Source: Streptomyces sp. HUAS CB01 | GTDB taxonomy: Bacteria > Actinomycetota > Actinomycetes > Streptomycetales > Streptomycetaceae | Assembly: GCF_030406905.1 (NCBI RefSeq) | Contig: NZ_CP129137.1 | Location: 7,719,501-7,783,500 of the forward strand | Direction of reading: 5' to 3' | DNA length: 64,000 bases | Part shown: one piece after another, positions 1-7,621 of the stretch | How positions within the stretch are numbered: position 1 is the first letter of the stretch | Layout of the letters: every line of letters begins with the position of its first letter | The notes under the pieces: generated by a model | Databases searched by the model: none | What the model was told of the DNA's origin: nothing | What the model saw: only the letters and a program-made list of their open reading frames with translations | Translations under genes and position numbers: made by a program

Positions 1-267
1 GCGGACGAGACCGTGGTCGCCGGCGCGCCGCAGGTCCTCGCGGCCCTGGAGCGACTCGAGGCGGCCGTCGGCCTGCCGGACGGGATGCCCTCCGCCGGCC
101 GCAACCTCGAACTGACCGCCTGGTACCTCGACGCAGGCGCCAGGGCTGCGGCAGCGGCCCGGCCGGGGTCCTGGGGCGCCGATCCGGACACGGTCTTCCA
201 CGTCGCGCTGTACCTCCGCGCCGCCCGGTACTCCCTGCGGCACGGCTGTCCGCTCGTCCACACCTGA
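1..267 (+). CDS. C-terminal part of an unidentified protein (cut by the window start)
   Basis: The frame is open from the first base, so the true start lies outside the window; 88 residues remain before the TGA. The tail is rich in Ala, Arg and Leu and looks soluble, with no membrane segment. I do not recognise a family. Codon use is typical of the neighbourhood (G or C at third positions), which supports real coding. A GTG at position 13 is in frame, but nothing suggests that it is the real start. Function unknown. Confidence 0.55.
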   Translation, partial: ADETVVAGAPQVLAALERLEAAVGLPDGMPSAGRNLELTAWYLDAGARAAAAARPGSWGADPDTVFHVALYLRAARYSLRHGCPLVHT

Positions 268-388
268 CAGCGCGACCCCGCCGGGCTCCGGCGGCGACTC
301 GGCCGGGTGGTCGACACCCGTGCTGCGGTGTCGCCCGCGCCGACGCACCCTGGAGCGAGGACCGCGGAGTTCGGAGCAGGGAGCACGG

Positions 389-1249
389 ATGGCCAACGAC
401 GCCACGATGCCGAGCGGGCCGGTGCTGGCCGGCGTCGACCAGGGCGATCAGGAGTACGTGGTGCGCTGCGCGGCCGAGCAGGCCGCACTGCACGAGGTGC
501 CGCTCCATCTGCTGCACGTCGCCGAGCACGACGGCACCCCGGCCCGGGGCGCCGAGGTGGTGGCGCCGCTGGAGGGACTGGTCCGCACCGGGTTCCCCGG
601 TGTGGCCGTGACCGCGGAGGCGGTCGCCGGGCGCCCCTCCGCCGTGCTGGTCGAGCGGTCCGCTCAGGCGTCCTGGACGGTGGTCGGCCACCGGGGCAGC
701 GGAGGTTTCTCCCGTCTTCCGCTCGGCTCGGTGAGCTGGCAGGTGGCCACCCACGCCTCGGGCCCCGTCATCGTGGTCCGGCCCGGCGACACCCCGCCGG
801 ACCCGGAGAAGCGCGTCGTGGCCGGTGTGGACGTCGCCGACTCCTCCGGCATCTCGGCGCACGCCCTCGACGCCGCCTTCGCCGAGGCCGCGCTGCGCGG
901 GGCGAGCCTCGAACTCGTCCACGGCAGCTTCCACCTCGGCGAGACGCCGACCGGGCCCGGGATGGCCGCGCCCGACTTCGACGTCCTCGACGAGGCGGTC
1001 CGGGCGGCCCTGCAGGAGGAGGCGGACAAGCGCCGCGCCCGCTACCCCGGTGTCCCGGTGAGGCTGCACGCGGAACGGCTCCGCGCGGCGACCCTGCTGG
1101 CGGAGTCGTCGCGAGGGGCGGTCCTCCTGGTCGTCGGCTCGCACGGCCGCTCCGGACTGCGCAGGCTGCTGCTGGGGTCGGTGAGTTCCGAAGTCCTCCA
1201 CACCGCCGCCTGCCCGGTGGCGGTCGTGCACACCGCGCACCCCGACTGA
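389..1249 (+). CDS. Universal stress protein with two tandem Usp domains
   Basis: The 286-residue protein holds two UspA-type alpha/beta domains, roughly residues 9-137 and 145-285. Each ends in the ATP-binding signature G-x2-G-x9-G-S: GHRG...GS in the first half and GSHG...GS in the second. Both halves begin with the usual strand VLAGVD or VVAGVD. Proteins of this family bind ATP in the cytoplasm and are induced by starvation, hypoxia or stress; the exact role here is not readable from sequence. I chose the ATG at 389 because GGAG-rich sequence lies just upstream and the protein then starts right before the first domain. An upstream in-frame start at 320 would add an Arg-rich leader and is unlikely. 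Confidence 0.9.
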   Translation: MANDATMPSGPVLAGVDQGDQEYVVRCAAEQAALHEVPLHLLHVAEHDGTPARGAEVVAPLEGLVRTGFPGVAVTAEAVAGRPSAVLVERSAQASWTVVGHRGSGGFSRLPLGSVSWQVATHASGPVIVVRPGDTPPDPEKRVVAGVDVADSSGISAHALDAAFAEAALRGASLELVHGSFHLGETPTGPGMAAPDFDVLDEAVRAALQEEADKRRARYPGVPVRLHAERLRAATLLAESSRGAVLLVVGSHGRSGLRRLLLGSVSSEVLHTAACPVAVVHTAHPD

Positions 1250-1312
1250 GCCGCACCCGCGCCCTGCTTCCCGGCCTGCTCGGCCGCCCCCCGGCGGGCG
1301 GATCGCACCCGG

Positions 1313-2338
1313 TCAGGCGAGGAGGTTGACACCCTGCCGGAACAGGCCGGGGAGCCGGGCGGCGATCGGCACCACCCGGGGTGCGAGGAACGGGTTCTCC
1401 CGGGCCCGCAGCAGACATCCCGTGAGCAGCCGGTACGAGCGGGACAGCCGCCGCCAGGCGCGTTCGTACTCCTCCGGCCGGCCCGCCCGTACACAGCGGA
1501 CCAGCTCTCCGGCCGCGGTCAGTGCGAGCGTCAGCCCCTCGCCGGTGAGCGCGTCGACGTACCCCGCGGCGTCCCCCACGAGCAGCACCCGGCCGGCCAC
1601 CCGCGTCCGTACGTCCTGGCGCAGCGGCCCGGCGCCGCGCACCGGGGTCGCGGCGGCGGACCGCAGCCGCTCCCGCAGGGCCGGGAAGCGGGACAGCTGG
1701 GCGTCGAACGGGGCGCGGTCCGCGGTGAGCACGGCGACACCGACGAGCCCGGAGGCGAGCGGCGTCACGTACGCCTCGGAGCGTTCGGCCCAGTGGACCT
1801 CGACCAGGTCGCTCCACGGGGCGAGGGCGTAGTGGCGGCGCAAGCCGTAGCGGGCCGCCCGTCGCGGAGCGGGCGGGCCGCCCAGTCCGAGGGCGCGTCG
1901 GACGGGGGAGTGCAGGCCGTCCGCGGCGACGAGGTACCGCGCCGTCAGATCGTCCGCGGTCACCCGCCGGCCGTCCTGGCGCACCTCGCCGAGGCGCCGT
2001 GCCACGAACCGTACGCCGAGGCCCGCGGCGCGCGCCGCCAGCGCCGGCTGCAGCTCCGTGCGGCGTACCCCGAGGCCGTGTCCGGCGCGGAAGCGCGCCT
2101 CGGCGGCCAGGGCGCCGGACCCGTCGGTGTAGCGGATGCCGGTGAACCGCGCCCCGGTGACGGTGACACCGAGTCCGGCCAGAGCCCGTACGGCGCCCGG
2201 CATCAGTCCTTCACCGCACGCCTTGTCCACCGGCGTGGGACGTGGTTCCGCGACGACGACCTCGAACCCGGCCAGTGCGCCGTGGATGGCCGTGGCCAGC
2301 CCCGCCGGACCGCCCCCGGCCACCAGCAGGTCGATCAC
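1313..2338 (-). CDS. srsC: FAD-dependent monooxygenase/reductase of a phenolic-lipid operon (SrsC-like)
   Basis: The 341-residue flavoprotein starts with a Rossmann dinucleotide fold (GGGPAGLA near residue 8) and has the second FAD motif GDAAGYVDALTGEGL in its C-terminal half, typical of the geranylgeranyl-reductase/aromatic hydroxylase group. It is the third gene after a type III polyketide synthase and an ICMT-like methyltransferase, the order of the Streptomyces griseus srsABC operon, whose flavoprotein hydroxylates alkylresorcinol-type lipids. The GTG start overlaps the stop of the upstream methyltransferase gene (GTGA), so translation is probably coupled. An extension upstream would run through that gene and is not credible. 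The hydroxylase role is inferred from context; a reductase role is possible. Confidence 0.85.
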   Translation of the reverse strand: MIDLLVAGGGPAGLATAIHGALAGFEVVVAEPRPTPVDKACGEGLMPGAVRALAGLGVTVTGARFTGIRYTDGSGALAAEARFRAGHGLGVRRTELQPALAARAAGLGVRFVARRLGEVRQDGRRVTADDLTARYLVAADGLHSPVRRALGLGGPPAPRRAARYGLRRHYALAPWSDLVEVHWAERSEAYVTPLASGLVGVAVLTADRAPFDAQLSRFPALRERLRSAAATPVRGAGPLRQDVRTRVAGRVLLVGDAAGYVDALTGEGLTLALTAAGELVRCVRAGRPEEYERAWRRLSRSYRLLTGCLLRARENPFLAPRVVPIAARLPGLFRQGVNLLA

Positions 2339-2892
2339 CGCACCGCGCCCGCGGGCCCGCCGGCGGCCCGGGCCCCGCCGGTCAGCGCCGACTCCTCGCA
2401 GCGGATCCGGACGCCGAGCAGCGCCAGGTTGAGCGCGGTGAACGCCAGGGCCGTCAGCCACGCCGTGTGCACCAGGGGCAGGGCGAATCCCTCCACCACG
2501 ACGGCCGCGTAGTTGGGATGGCGGAGCCACCGGTACGGGCCGGAGGCGACGAGCGGCAGTCCGGGAACGACGACGACGCGGGTGTTCCAGCGCGGGCCCA
2601 GCGTGACGATGCACCACCAGCGCAGCGCCTGGGCGGCGGCGGTCAGCGCCAGCATGGTCCAGCCGAGCGCGGGGAGGAAGGGACGGCCCGCGGCCCAGGG
2701 CTCGACGGCGCAGCCGGCCAGCAGCGCCGTGTGCAGGACGACCATGACGGGGTAGTGGCCGCGACCGTGCTCCACGCCGCCGTGGGCGCGGCTCCAGGCC
2801 GAGTTGCGGCGGGCCACCGCGAGTTCGGCCAGCCGCTCCAGGGCGACCAGCAGGACGAGGGCGAGGAACACGGTGGAAGTGGGGGCGTTCAT
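2335..2892 (-). CDS. srsB: Isoprenylcysteine carboxyl methyltransferase-family membrane methyltransferase (SrsB-like)
   Basis: The 185-residue protein has four or five hydrophobic helices and the ICMT-family C-terminal motif GPYRWLRHPNY, which forms part of the S-adenosylmethionine site. In the phenolic-lipid operons of Streptomyces the equivalent protein O-methylates the phenolic ring made by the type III polyketide synthase. It starts 7 bases after the synthase stop, and its own stop overlaps the GTG of the flavoprotein gene, so the three genes form one transcript. Protein prenyl-cysteine methylation, the eukaryotic role of the family, is not expected here. Confidence 0.85.
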   Translation of the reverse strand: MNAPTSTVFLALVLLVALERLAELAVARRNSAWSRAHGGVEHGRGHYPVMVVLHTALLAGCAVEPWAAGRPFLPALGWTMLALTAAAQALRWWCIVTLGPRWNTRVVVVPGLPLVASGPYRWLRHPNYAAVVVEGFALPLVHTAWLTALAFTALNLALLGVRIRCEESALTGGARAAGGPAGAVR

Positions 2893-2899
2893 CGGGGCA

Positions 2900-3982
2900 T
2901 CACCAGCGCAGCAGGACGAGTTCGGAGGAGAATCCGGGGCCGAAGGCGAGCATCAGCCCGGGGGTCCCCGGCGCGGGCCGGCCGTCGCCGAGGGTGTCGC
3001 GCAGGACGTGCAGCACGGAGGCGGAGGACAGGTTCCCGGCGCGGGCGAGCGAGCGGCGGCTGGGCGACAGCGCGTCCTCGGGCAGCCCGAGCACGTCGTC
3101 GAGCGCGTCGAGCACCTTCGGCCCGCCGGGGTGGCACACCCAGGCGGTCACGTCCCGCGGCTTGAGGTCGTGCTCGGCGAGGAACGAGGCGATCTCCTCG
3201 CCGACATGGAGCCTGACCACCTCGGGCAGTTCACTGCCGAGCACCGGCCGGAGGCCCCATTCGCCGACGTCCCAGCCGAGGAGGTGTTCGGTGCCCGGGT
3301 AGAGACGGCTGCGGCAGTCGACGACCACCGGGCCGGGGCGCCGGGGTCCTCCGTCCGGGCGGCCGCCGTGGCGCGGGTGGTCGGTGCCGACCGCGACCAG
3401 CGCCGCGGCGCCGTCCCCGAAGAGCGCCCCCGCGACCAGATTGGCCATGGAGGTGTCCGCGGACTGCAGGGTGAGCGAGCACAGTTCCACGGACAGCAGC
3501 ACGCCCACGTCCCCCGGCCGGCCGGCGAGCTGGTCGTGGAGGCGCGCCGTGCCCGCCGCGCCCCCGGCGCAGCCGAGGCCGAAGAGCGGTACGCGCCGCA
3601 CGTCGGGGCGCAGGCCGGCCCCGGCGGCCAGCCGGGCGTCCAGCGAGGGCGTCGCGATGCCCGTGACGGAGGTCGACACGACGACGTCGACCTCCTCGGG
3701 CGCCACCCCCGCCTCGTCGAGGGCGGTCCGCACGGCCCGCGTGCCGAGGTCCCGCGCCACCTCCAGATAGGTGTCGTTGCACTGTCCGAAGCCGCCGAGG
3801 CGGCCGTAGCGGTCCAGGGGCAGCGCGAGATGCCGGGCCTCGACCCCGACGGAGGTGTGCACGCGCCGCAGCAGTCCGGGATCGGTCCCCGGCGGCAGCC
3901 GGCGGGCCAGCTCCTCCGCGATCTCGGCCTGCGTGTGGCGATGGGGCGGGAACACGGCGCTCACGGCCAGGACGCGGGTCAT
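2900..3982 (-). CDS. srsA: Type III polyketide synthase (alkylresorcinol/alkylpyrone synthase type, SrsA-like)
   Basis: The 360-residue protein has the full Cys-His-Asn triad of chalcone-synthase-like enzymes: Cys138 in LFGLGCAGG, His284 in WVCHPGG and Asn317 in ARAGNLSS. Spacing between His and Asn equals that in chalcone synthase (33 residues). Enzymes of this group condense a fatty acyl starter with malonyl units into alkylresorcinols, alkylpyrones or quinone precursors in the cytoplasm. The following methyltransferase and flavoprotein genes make SrsA a better fit than RppA (naphthalenetetrol) or Gcs (germicidin). I chose the ATG at 3982 because a -10-like TATGTT sits 6 bases upstream, suggesting a leaderless message. 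The upstream in-frame codon at 4030 would place the promoter inside the gene. Confidence 0.9.
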   Translation of the reverse strand: MTRVLAVSAVFPPHRHTQAEIAEELARRLPPGTDPGLLRRVHTSVGVEARHLALPLDRYGRLGGFGQCNDTYLEVARDLGTRAVRTALDEAGVAPEEVDVVVSTSVTGIATPSLDARLAAGAGLRPDVRRVPLFGLGCAGGAAGTARLHDQLAGRPGDVGVLLSVELCSLTLQSADTSMANLVAGALFGDGAAALVAVGTDHPRHGGRPDGGPRRPGPVVVDCRSRLYPGTEHLLGWDVGEWGLRPVLGSELPEVVRLHVGEEIASFLAEHDLKPRDVTAWVCHPGGPKVLDALDDVLGLPEDALSPSRRSLARAGNLSSASVLHVLRDTLGDGRPAPGTPGLMLAFGPGFSSELVLLRW

Positions 3983-3988
3983 CGCCCC

Positions 3989-4017
3989 AACATAGAAGTC
4001 CGCTGACACAACGTCAT
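3989..4017 (-). promoter_or_regulatory. Candidate leaderless promoter of the type III PKS operon
   Basis: Read on the minus strand there is ATGACG (-35, four of six to TTGACA), 17 bases, then TATGTT (-10), then six bases before the ATG at 3982. This puts the transcript start at or next to the A of the start codon. No Shine-Dalgarno sequence is present upstream of that ATG, which agrees with a leaderless mRNA. Confidence 0.45.
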
Positions 4018-4046
4018 GAAACGGTCGCATCGGGCGCGTCGTGACC

Positions 4047-4052
4047 TAGCGT
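4047..4052 (+). promoter_or_regulatory. Candidate -10 element of a leaderless UbiA-gene promoter
   Basis: TAGCGT ends six bases before the GTG start at 4059, the usual distance from a -10 box to a transcript start. There is no Shine-Dalgarno sequence. The -35 region (around 4024-4029) is poor. With the oppositely oriented promoter at 3989-4017 this makes a compact divergent promoter region of under 80 bases. Confidence 0.35.
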
Positions 4053-4058
4053 GGCCCC

Positions 4059-4949
4059 GTGAAGCTCAGTGCCACCACCGCCTCCGAAGCGGCCCACGCA
4101 GCGCCGTCCGCCTCCTCGTACCCGACGGCCGCCGGTCTGCTGAGGGCGTGCCACCCGCTGCCGGCCGCGGTCGTCACCGGTCTCACGGCCGCACTCGCCA
4201 TCGCCGTCGGAGGGCGCGGCCTGCCGGGCGGTGCGCTCACCGTGGGCGCGGTCGCCGCCGGTCAGCTGTCGATCGGATGGTGCAACGACCGGGCCGACAT
4301 GAACCGGGACCGGGCGGCACGTCGGCGGGACAAACCGCTGGTGACGGGGGAGACCCTGCCGGGTGTGGTGGCCGGTGCGGCGATCGCCGCCCTGGCCGTC
4401 TGCGTCGTGCTGTCGGTGGCGTGCGGGCCGGTGGCCGGGTGCGTGCACACGGCGGGCGTGGCGGCTGCCTGGTGGTACAACCTGCACCTCAAGCGCACGG
4501 CGCTGTCGTGGCTGCCGTACGCGCTGGCGTTCGCGCTCCTCCCCGCCTTCGTCACCCTCGCGCTGCCCGGCGGGCCCTGGCCCCCCTTGTGGCTCATGGC
4601 CGCCGCCGGACTGCTCGGGACGGGCGCGCACTTCGTCAACGTCCTGCCGGACATCGACCACGACCTGCGCACCGGCGTCCACGGGCTGCCCCAGCGCCTC
4701 GGCCGGCGGCGCTCGGTGTGCGTGGCGGCCCTGCTGGTGCTCGCCTCGTCGCTGGTCCTGCTGGTCGGGCCCGACGGACCGGTCACCCGGCAGGGCTGGG
4801 CCGTTCTCACGGTGACCGTGCTGCTCTGCGCGCTGGCACTGCTGCGGCCCGTCCGCGACGCCGACGCCCGCCTCCCGTTCCTCGCCACCATGGGCATCGC
4901 CGCGGCCGACGCGGCGCACCTGGTGCTGCTGACCGCCGCCGTCGTCTGA
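4059..4949 (+). CDS. UbiA-family membrane prenyltransferase
   Basis: The 296-residue protein has about eight hydrophobic segments and both Asp-rich motifs of UbiA enzymes: NDRADMNRD (residues 76-84), followed by the RRRDKPL loop, and DIDHDLRTG (198-206). These motifs bind the prenyl diphosphate through magnesium in the membrane. The acceptor is unknown. Its position divergent to a phenolic-lipid-type polyketide synthase operon suggests that an aromatic product could be prenylated, but that is inference; a role in quinone metabolism is the alternative. The GTG start has no Shine-Dalgarno sequence but a well-placed -10 box. Confidence 0.85.
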   Translation: MKLSATTASEAAHAAPSASSYPTAAGLLRACHPLPAAVVTGLTAALAIAVGGRGLPGGALTVGAVAAGQLSIGWCNDRADMNRDRAARRRDKPLVTGETLPGVVAGAAIAALAVCVVLSVACGPVAGCVHTAGVAAAWWYNLHLKRTALSWLPYALAFALLPAFVTLALPGGPWPPLWLMAAAGLLGTGAHFVNVLPDIDHDLRTGVHGLPQRLGRRRSVCVAALLVLASSLVLLVGPDGPVTRQGWAVLTVTVLLCALALLRPVRDADARLPFLATMGIAAADAAHLVLLTAAVV

Positions 4950-4985
4950 TTGAGGTTCACTGCCCGTGCCCGTGCCCGCGTCCGC

Positions 4986-5729
4986 TCAGCCGCGGCCGAC
5001 CGGTCGGGCCACCCCCAGGCGTACGCCGTCCATCGGCTCCGCCGTGTGCACCAGCGCGGGGGCCCCGAGGGCGGGGAGACCGGCGTGGGCGGTCAGTGTC
5101 TCGCGCAGCTCCAGTACCTCGGCGCCGCGCAGCCGCCACGGCGGGTGCTCGACGCGCGTCTCCCACAGCACCCCGGCGTGGCGCGCGAAGGTCGACCACC
5201 GTGAGGTGAGCCAGTGGTCGAGGTCCGAAGGGGCGCCGAGCGGGGCCCCTTCACGGACCGTCAGCCGGTAGCCGGCGGCCGCTGTGCGGGCGTTCCGTGC
5301 GCGCCCGCCGCGCCGCCGTCCGGTGTAGGTGAGGGTGCCCTCGCCGGGACTCCGCCGGACGGACAGCTCCGCCCAGTGGAACGGGACGCCGAAGGCCCGG
5401 CCCGAAAGCATCAGGGGGTGTGCGGCGTCCAGAGAGAGGAACCAGACCCCGTTGCGCCCGTCCCGCGTTCTGACGTACGTCCGCAGATTCGTCTGCGGGA
5501 ACGTCCCGCGCGGCAGCGGCACCCGCCCGAGCGGGTGCACCGACCGCATCACCAGGGCGACGAGGCTCACCCATGCGCGGCCGTCGAACTCGTCCGGCCG
5601 CAGCCCGGGCGGCAGCAGGGGCCGTACGGCGTCGGGCGGACAGCACCAGTGGACGTAGGTCTGCTCGGACAACCCGAGGGTCAGCGCGGTGAGTTCGCGG
5701 GGGACGAGCAACCGGAACGGTGCGTGCAA
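4986..5729 (-). CDS. DUF2071 (YqjF-like) family protein
   Basis: The 247-residue soluble protein shows the DUF2071 layout: an N-terminal block with HWxxPP (here VHWCCPP), the LRPDEFDGRAWVSLV segment and the ETNLRTYV-type segment (here QTNLRTYV), followed by FLSLDAAHP. The biochemical function of the family is not established. A strong Shine-Dalgarno AGGAGGAG lies just upstream of the ATG. It converges on the UbiA gene with about 36 bases between the stops. Confidence 0.85.
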   Translation of the reverse strand: MHAPFRLLVPRELTALTLGLSEQTYVHWCCPPDAVRPLLPPGLRPDEFDGRAWVSLVALVMRSVHPLGRVPLPRGTFPQTNLRTYVRTRDGRNGVWFLSLDAAHPLMLSGRAFGVPFHWAELSVRRSPGEGTLTYTGRRRGGRARNARTAAAGYRLTVREGAPLGAPSDLDHWLTSRWSTFARHAGVLWETRVEHPPWRLRGAEVLELRETLTAHAGLPALGAPALVHTAEPMDGVRLGVARPVGRG

Positions 5730-6527
5730 CGTCTCCTCCTGTACGCGGCGGGAAGCGGCCCGTCGCCGGCCGTGATGTCCCGATCATCCGGTACGGCCCG
5801 CCGGGCACCGGCGCGATACGGCCGGACTTCGCCCCGGTTTTCTCCGTGAAGCCGTCGCTGCGATGCAATCCGGCCAGGCGTCTGCCTCGCCCGAACGGGG
5901 GCGAGCCGTGCGCAAAGGGGCGTCGGAGGCGCGTGACGGCCTCGGGTGACGACTCGACTCCCATGGCCGAGATCAAGCCATGATCCTTCCGGGGGTCGTC
6001 GATGGCCCCGAGGGGCGCGGTGCCCGGCGTTGCGGAAGCCACGGCGGCCGGCCCGCGTCGGGGCGGCTCCGGGCGCGGCCGGCGGAGCGTTCGCCGGCGT
6101 CGGCAGCGGCCCCCTGGGGGAGCGCCTGTTGAACCCTGAACTGCCTCCATGGCGCCCGGGTTCCCGCCTGTTCCCGGCACCCGGCCCGACGGCGCCCCGG
6201 TCCCGTGGGTCCCACGGCGGTGCGCTCTGTTGCCGGAGAGCAAATGAATGGATGATTCCGCTCGCCTCCGGATGGCGCGCGAGAACCGGCCGTTTCCGCG
6301 AGCGGAACCCGGTCGAGGTCAAGTCCGGCAAACGACTTGGTTGATGACCCGCCCGATGGACGCGCGTAGAGCGGCCGAAAGGCGATCTTGCCCAGGGTGC
6401 AACCGGAAGCCAGGATCCGTAACCACGGCATTGACAGGGGCATGGCGGAGATCCCGGTCCGTCGCTCCTGCCGGTGCCGGGGCCCGTCCACCCAACGGGC
6501 CCTCGGTAACCCCCACTGGAGGATGTA
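5730..6527. other. Intergenic region without a convincing gene
   Basis: About 800 bases lie between the DUF2071 gene and the divergent protease gene. Open frames in this stretch have poor codon bias and no ribosome binding sites, so I call no gene. From about 6230 to 6430 the GC content is a little lower, and a hyphenated inverted repeat (TTCCGC...GCGGAA) occurs near 6294-6308. The long leader is in keeping with a regulated extracellular enzyme gene. Confidence 0.5.
6388..6416 (+). promoter_or_regulatory. Candidate promoter of the streptogrisin-like protease gene
   Basis: TTGCCC, 17 bases, CAGGAT reads as a HrdB-type -35/-10 pair about 110 bases before the GTG start. A closer TTGACA at 6431-6436 has no matching -10 box at 16-18 bases, so I prefer this pair. 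The call rests only on spacing and hexamer match. Confidence 0.3.
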
Positions 6528-7445
6528 GTGAACATCAAGCGCTTCACCCCCCACGGCCGCTTCGCAAGAGGCGCGCGGCTGACCGCCGTTGCCTCCGCCC
6601 TGCTGGCGGCAGTCGCGCTTGCGACCCCGAGCGCGGCAGCCGACACCGCCCCCGCCCCGCGCGCCACGGCCGCCACTCTCGCCCAGGTCGGCCAGGCCGT
6701 GCTGAACGCCGACGTCCCCGGCACGGCCTGGTACACGGACGCCAAGTCCGGAAAGCTCGTCGTCACCGCCGACTCCACCGTCTCCGCCGCCGAACTGGCC
6801 GAGATCAAGGAGGCCGCCGGCAGCCGCGCCCCGGCCCTCGAGATCAAGCGCACCCCCGGCACGTTCACCAAGCTCATCGCGGGCGGACAGGCCATCTACG
6901 CCGGAGGGGGCCGCTGCTCCCTCGGCTTCAACGTCCGCAGCGGCAGCACCTACTACGCCCTGACGGCCGGCCACTGCACCAACATCGGCAGCACCTGGTA
7001 CACCAACTCCGCCCAGACCGCCCTGCTCGGCACCCGCGCCGGGTCGAGCTTCCCCGGCAACGACTACGGCATCATCCGCCACTCCAACGCCTCTGCGGCG
7101 GACGGCCGCGTGTACCTGTACAACGGCTCCTACCGTGACATCACCGGCGCCGCCAACGCCTCAGTCGGCCAGTCCGTCCAGCGCAGCGGCAGCACCACCG
7201 GACTGCGCGGCGGCACGGTCACCGGACTCAACGCCACCGTGAACTACGGCGGCGGCGACATCGTCTACGGCCTGATCCAGACCAACGTCTGCGCCGAGCC
7301 CGGCGACAGCGGCGGCCCGCTGTTCTCGGGTTCGACGGCCCTCGGCCTCACCTCCGGCGGCAGCGGCAACTGCTCCTCCGGCGGCACCACGTTCTTCCAG
7401 CCGGTCACCGAGGCGCTGAGCGCGTACGGCGTGAGCGTCTTCTAG
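6528..7445 (+). CDS. Secreted chymotrypsin-like serine protease, streptogrisin B type, with propeptide
   Basis: The 305-residue preproprotein has a Sec signal peptide (residues 1 to about 38, arginine-rich then hydrophobic, ending ATPSAAA), an alpha-lytic-protease-type propeptide (about 39-116) and a mature S1 protease starting at Ile117 (IAGGQAIY). The triad is His149 in TAGHC, Asp179 in NDYGII and Ser261 in GDSGGP. Four cysteines (130/150, 255/282) give the two disulfides of streptogrisins. The mature part closely resembles Streptomyces griseus protease B. It degrades extracellular protein after self-removal of the propeptide. The GTG start follows GGAGG with six bases between. Confidence 0.95.
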   Translation: MNIKRFTPHGRFARGARLTAVASALLAAVALATPSAAADTAPAPRATAATLAQVGQAVLNADVPGTAWYTDAKSGKLVVTADSTVSAAELAEIKEAAGSRAPALEIKRTPGTFTKLIAGGQAIYAGGGRCSLGFNVRSGSTYYALTAGHCTNIGSTWYTNSAQTALLGTRAGSSFPGNDYGIIRHSNASAADGRVYLYNGSYRDITGAANASVGQSVQRSGSTTGLRGGTVTGLNATVNYGGGDIVYGLIQTNVCAEPGDSGGPLFSGSTALGLTSGGSGNCSSGGTTFFQPVTEALSAYGVSVF

Positions 7446-7473
7446 TCCCCGGCGTCACTCCGGGCACACCGGG

Positions 7474-7502
7474 CCGGCGGTCCGCCTCGTGCGGTCCGCC
7501 GG
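7474..7502 (+). terminator. Stem-loop terminator after the protease gene
   Basis: CCGGCGG-T-CCGC, loop CTCGT, GCGG-T-CCGCCGG forms an 11-pair hairpin interrupted by one T-T mismatch, 29 bases after the protease stop. No U-tract follows, as is usual in Streptomyces. Confidence 0.6.
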
Positions 7503-7621
7503 CCCTCCGCCGTCCCGGCCCGGTCGCCCGGCGCCCCACCGCGTCGCGGCTCTCCCTCGGTCCGGGCCCCGAAGGGCGGCGGGCTGCGAAGGGCTCCGGC
7601 ACGTCCACGCGCACACCCCGG

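Noticed and set aside
307..1329. Plus-strand frame overlapping the universal stress gene
   Set aside because: Arg/Gly-rich shifted frame of the real Usp gene without motifs.
2900..3982. RppA or germicidin synthase
   Set aside because: The coupled ICMT-like methyltransferase and flavoprotein genes match the srsABC operon and not the rppA-P450 pair or stand-alone gcs.
6431..6436. TTGACA hexamer upstream of the protease gene as -35 box
   Set aside because: No -10-like hexamer is found 16-18 bases downstream, so the pair at 6388-6416 is preferred.
5973..7082. Minus-strand frame overlapping the protease promoter and gene
   Set aside because: It overlaps the clearly real streptogrisin gene, has no ribosome site and no recognisable domain.
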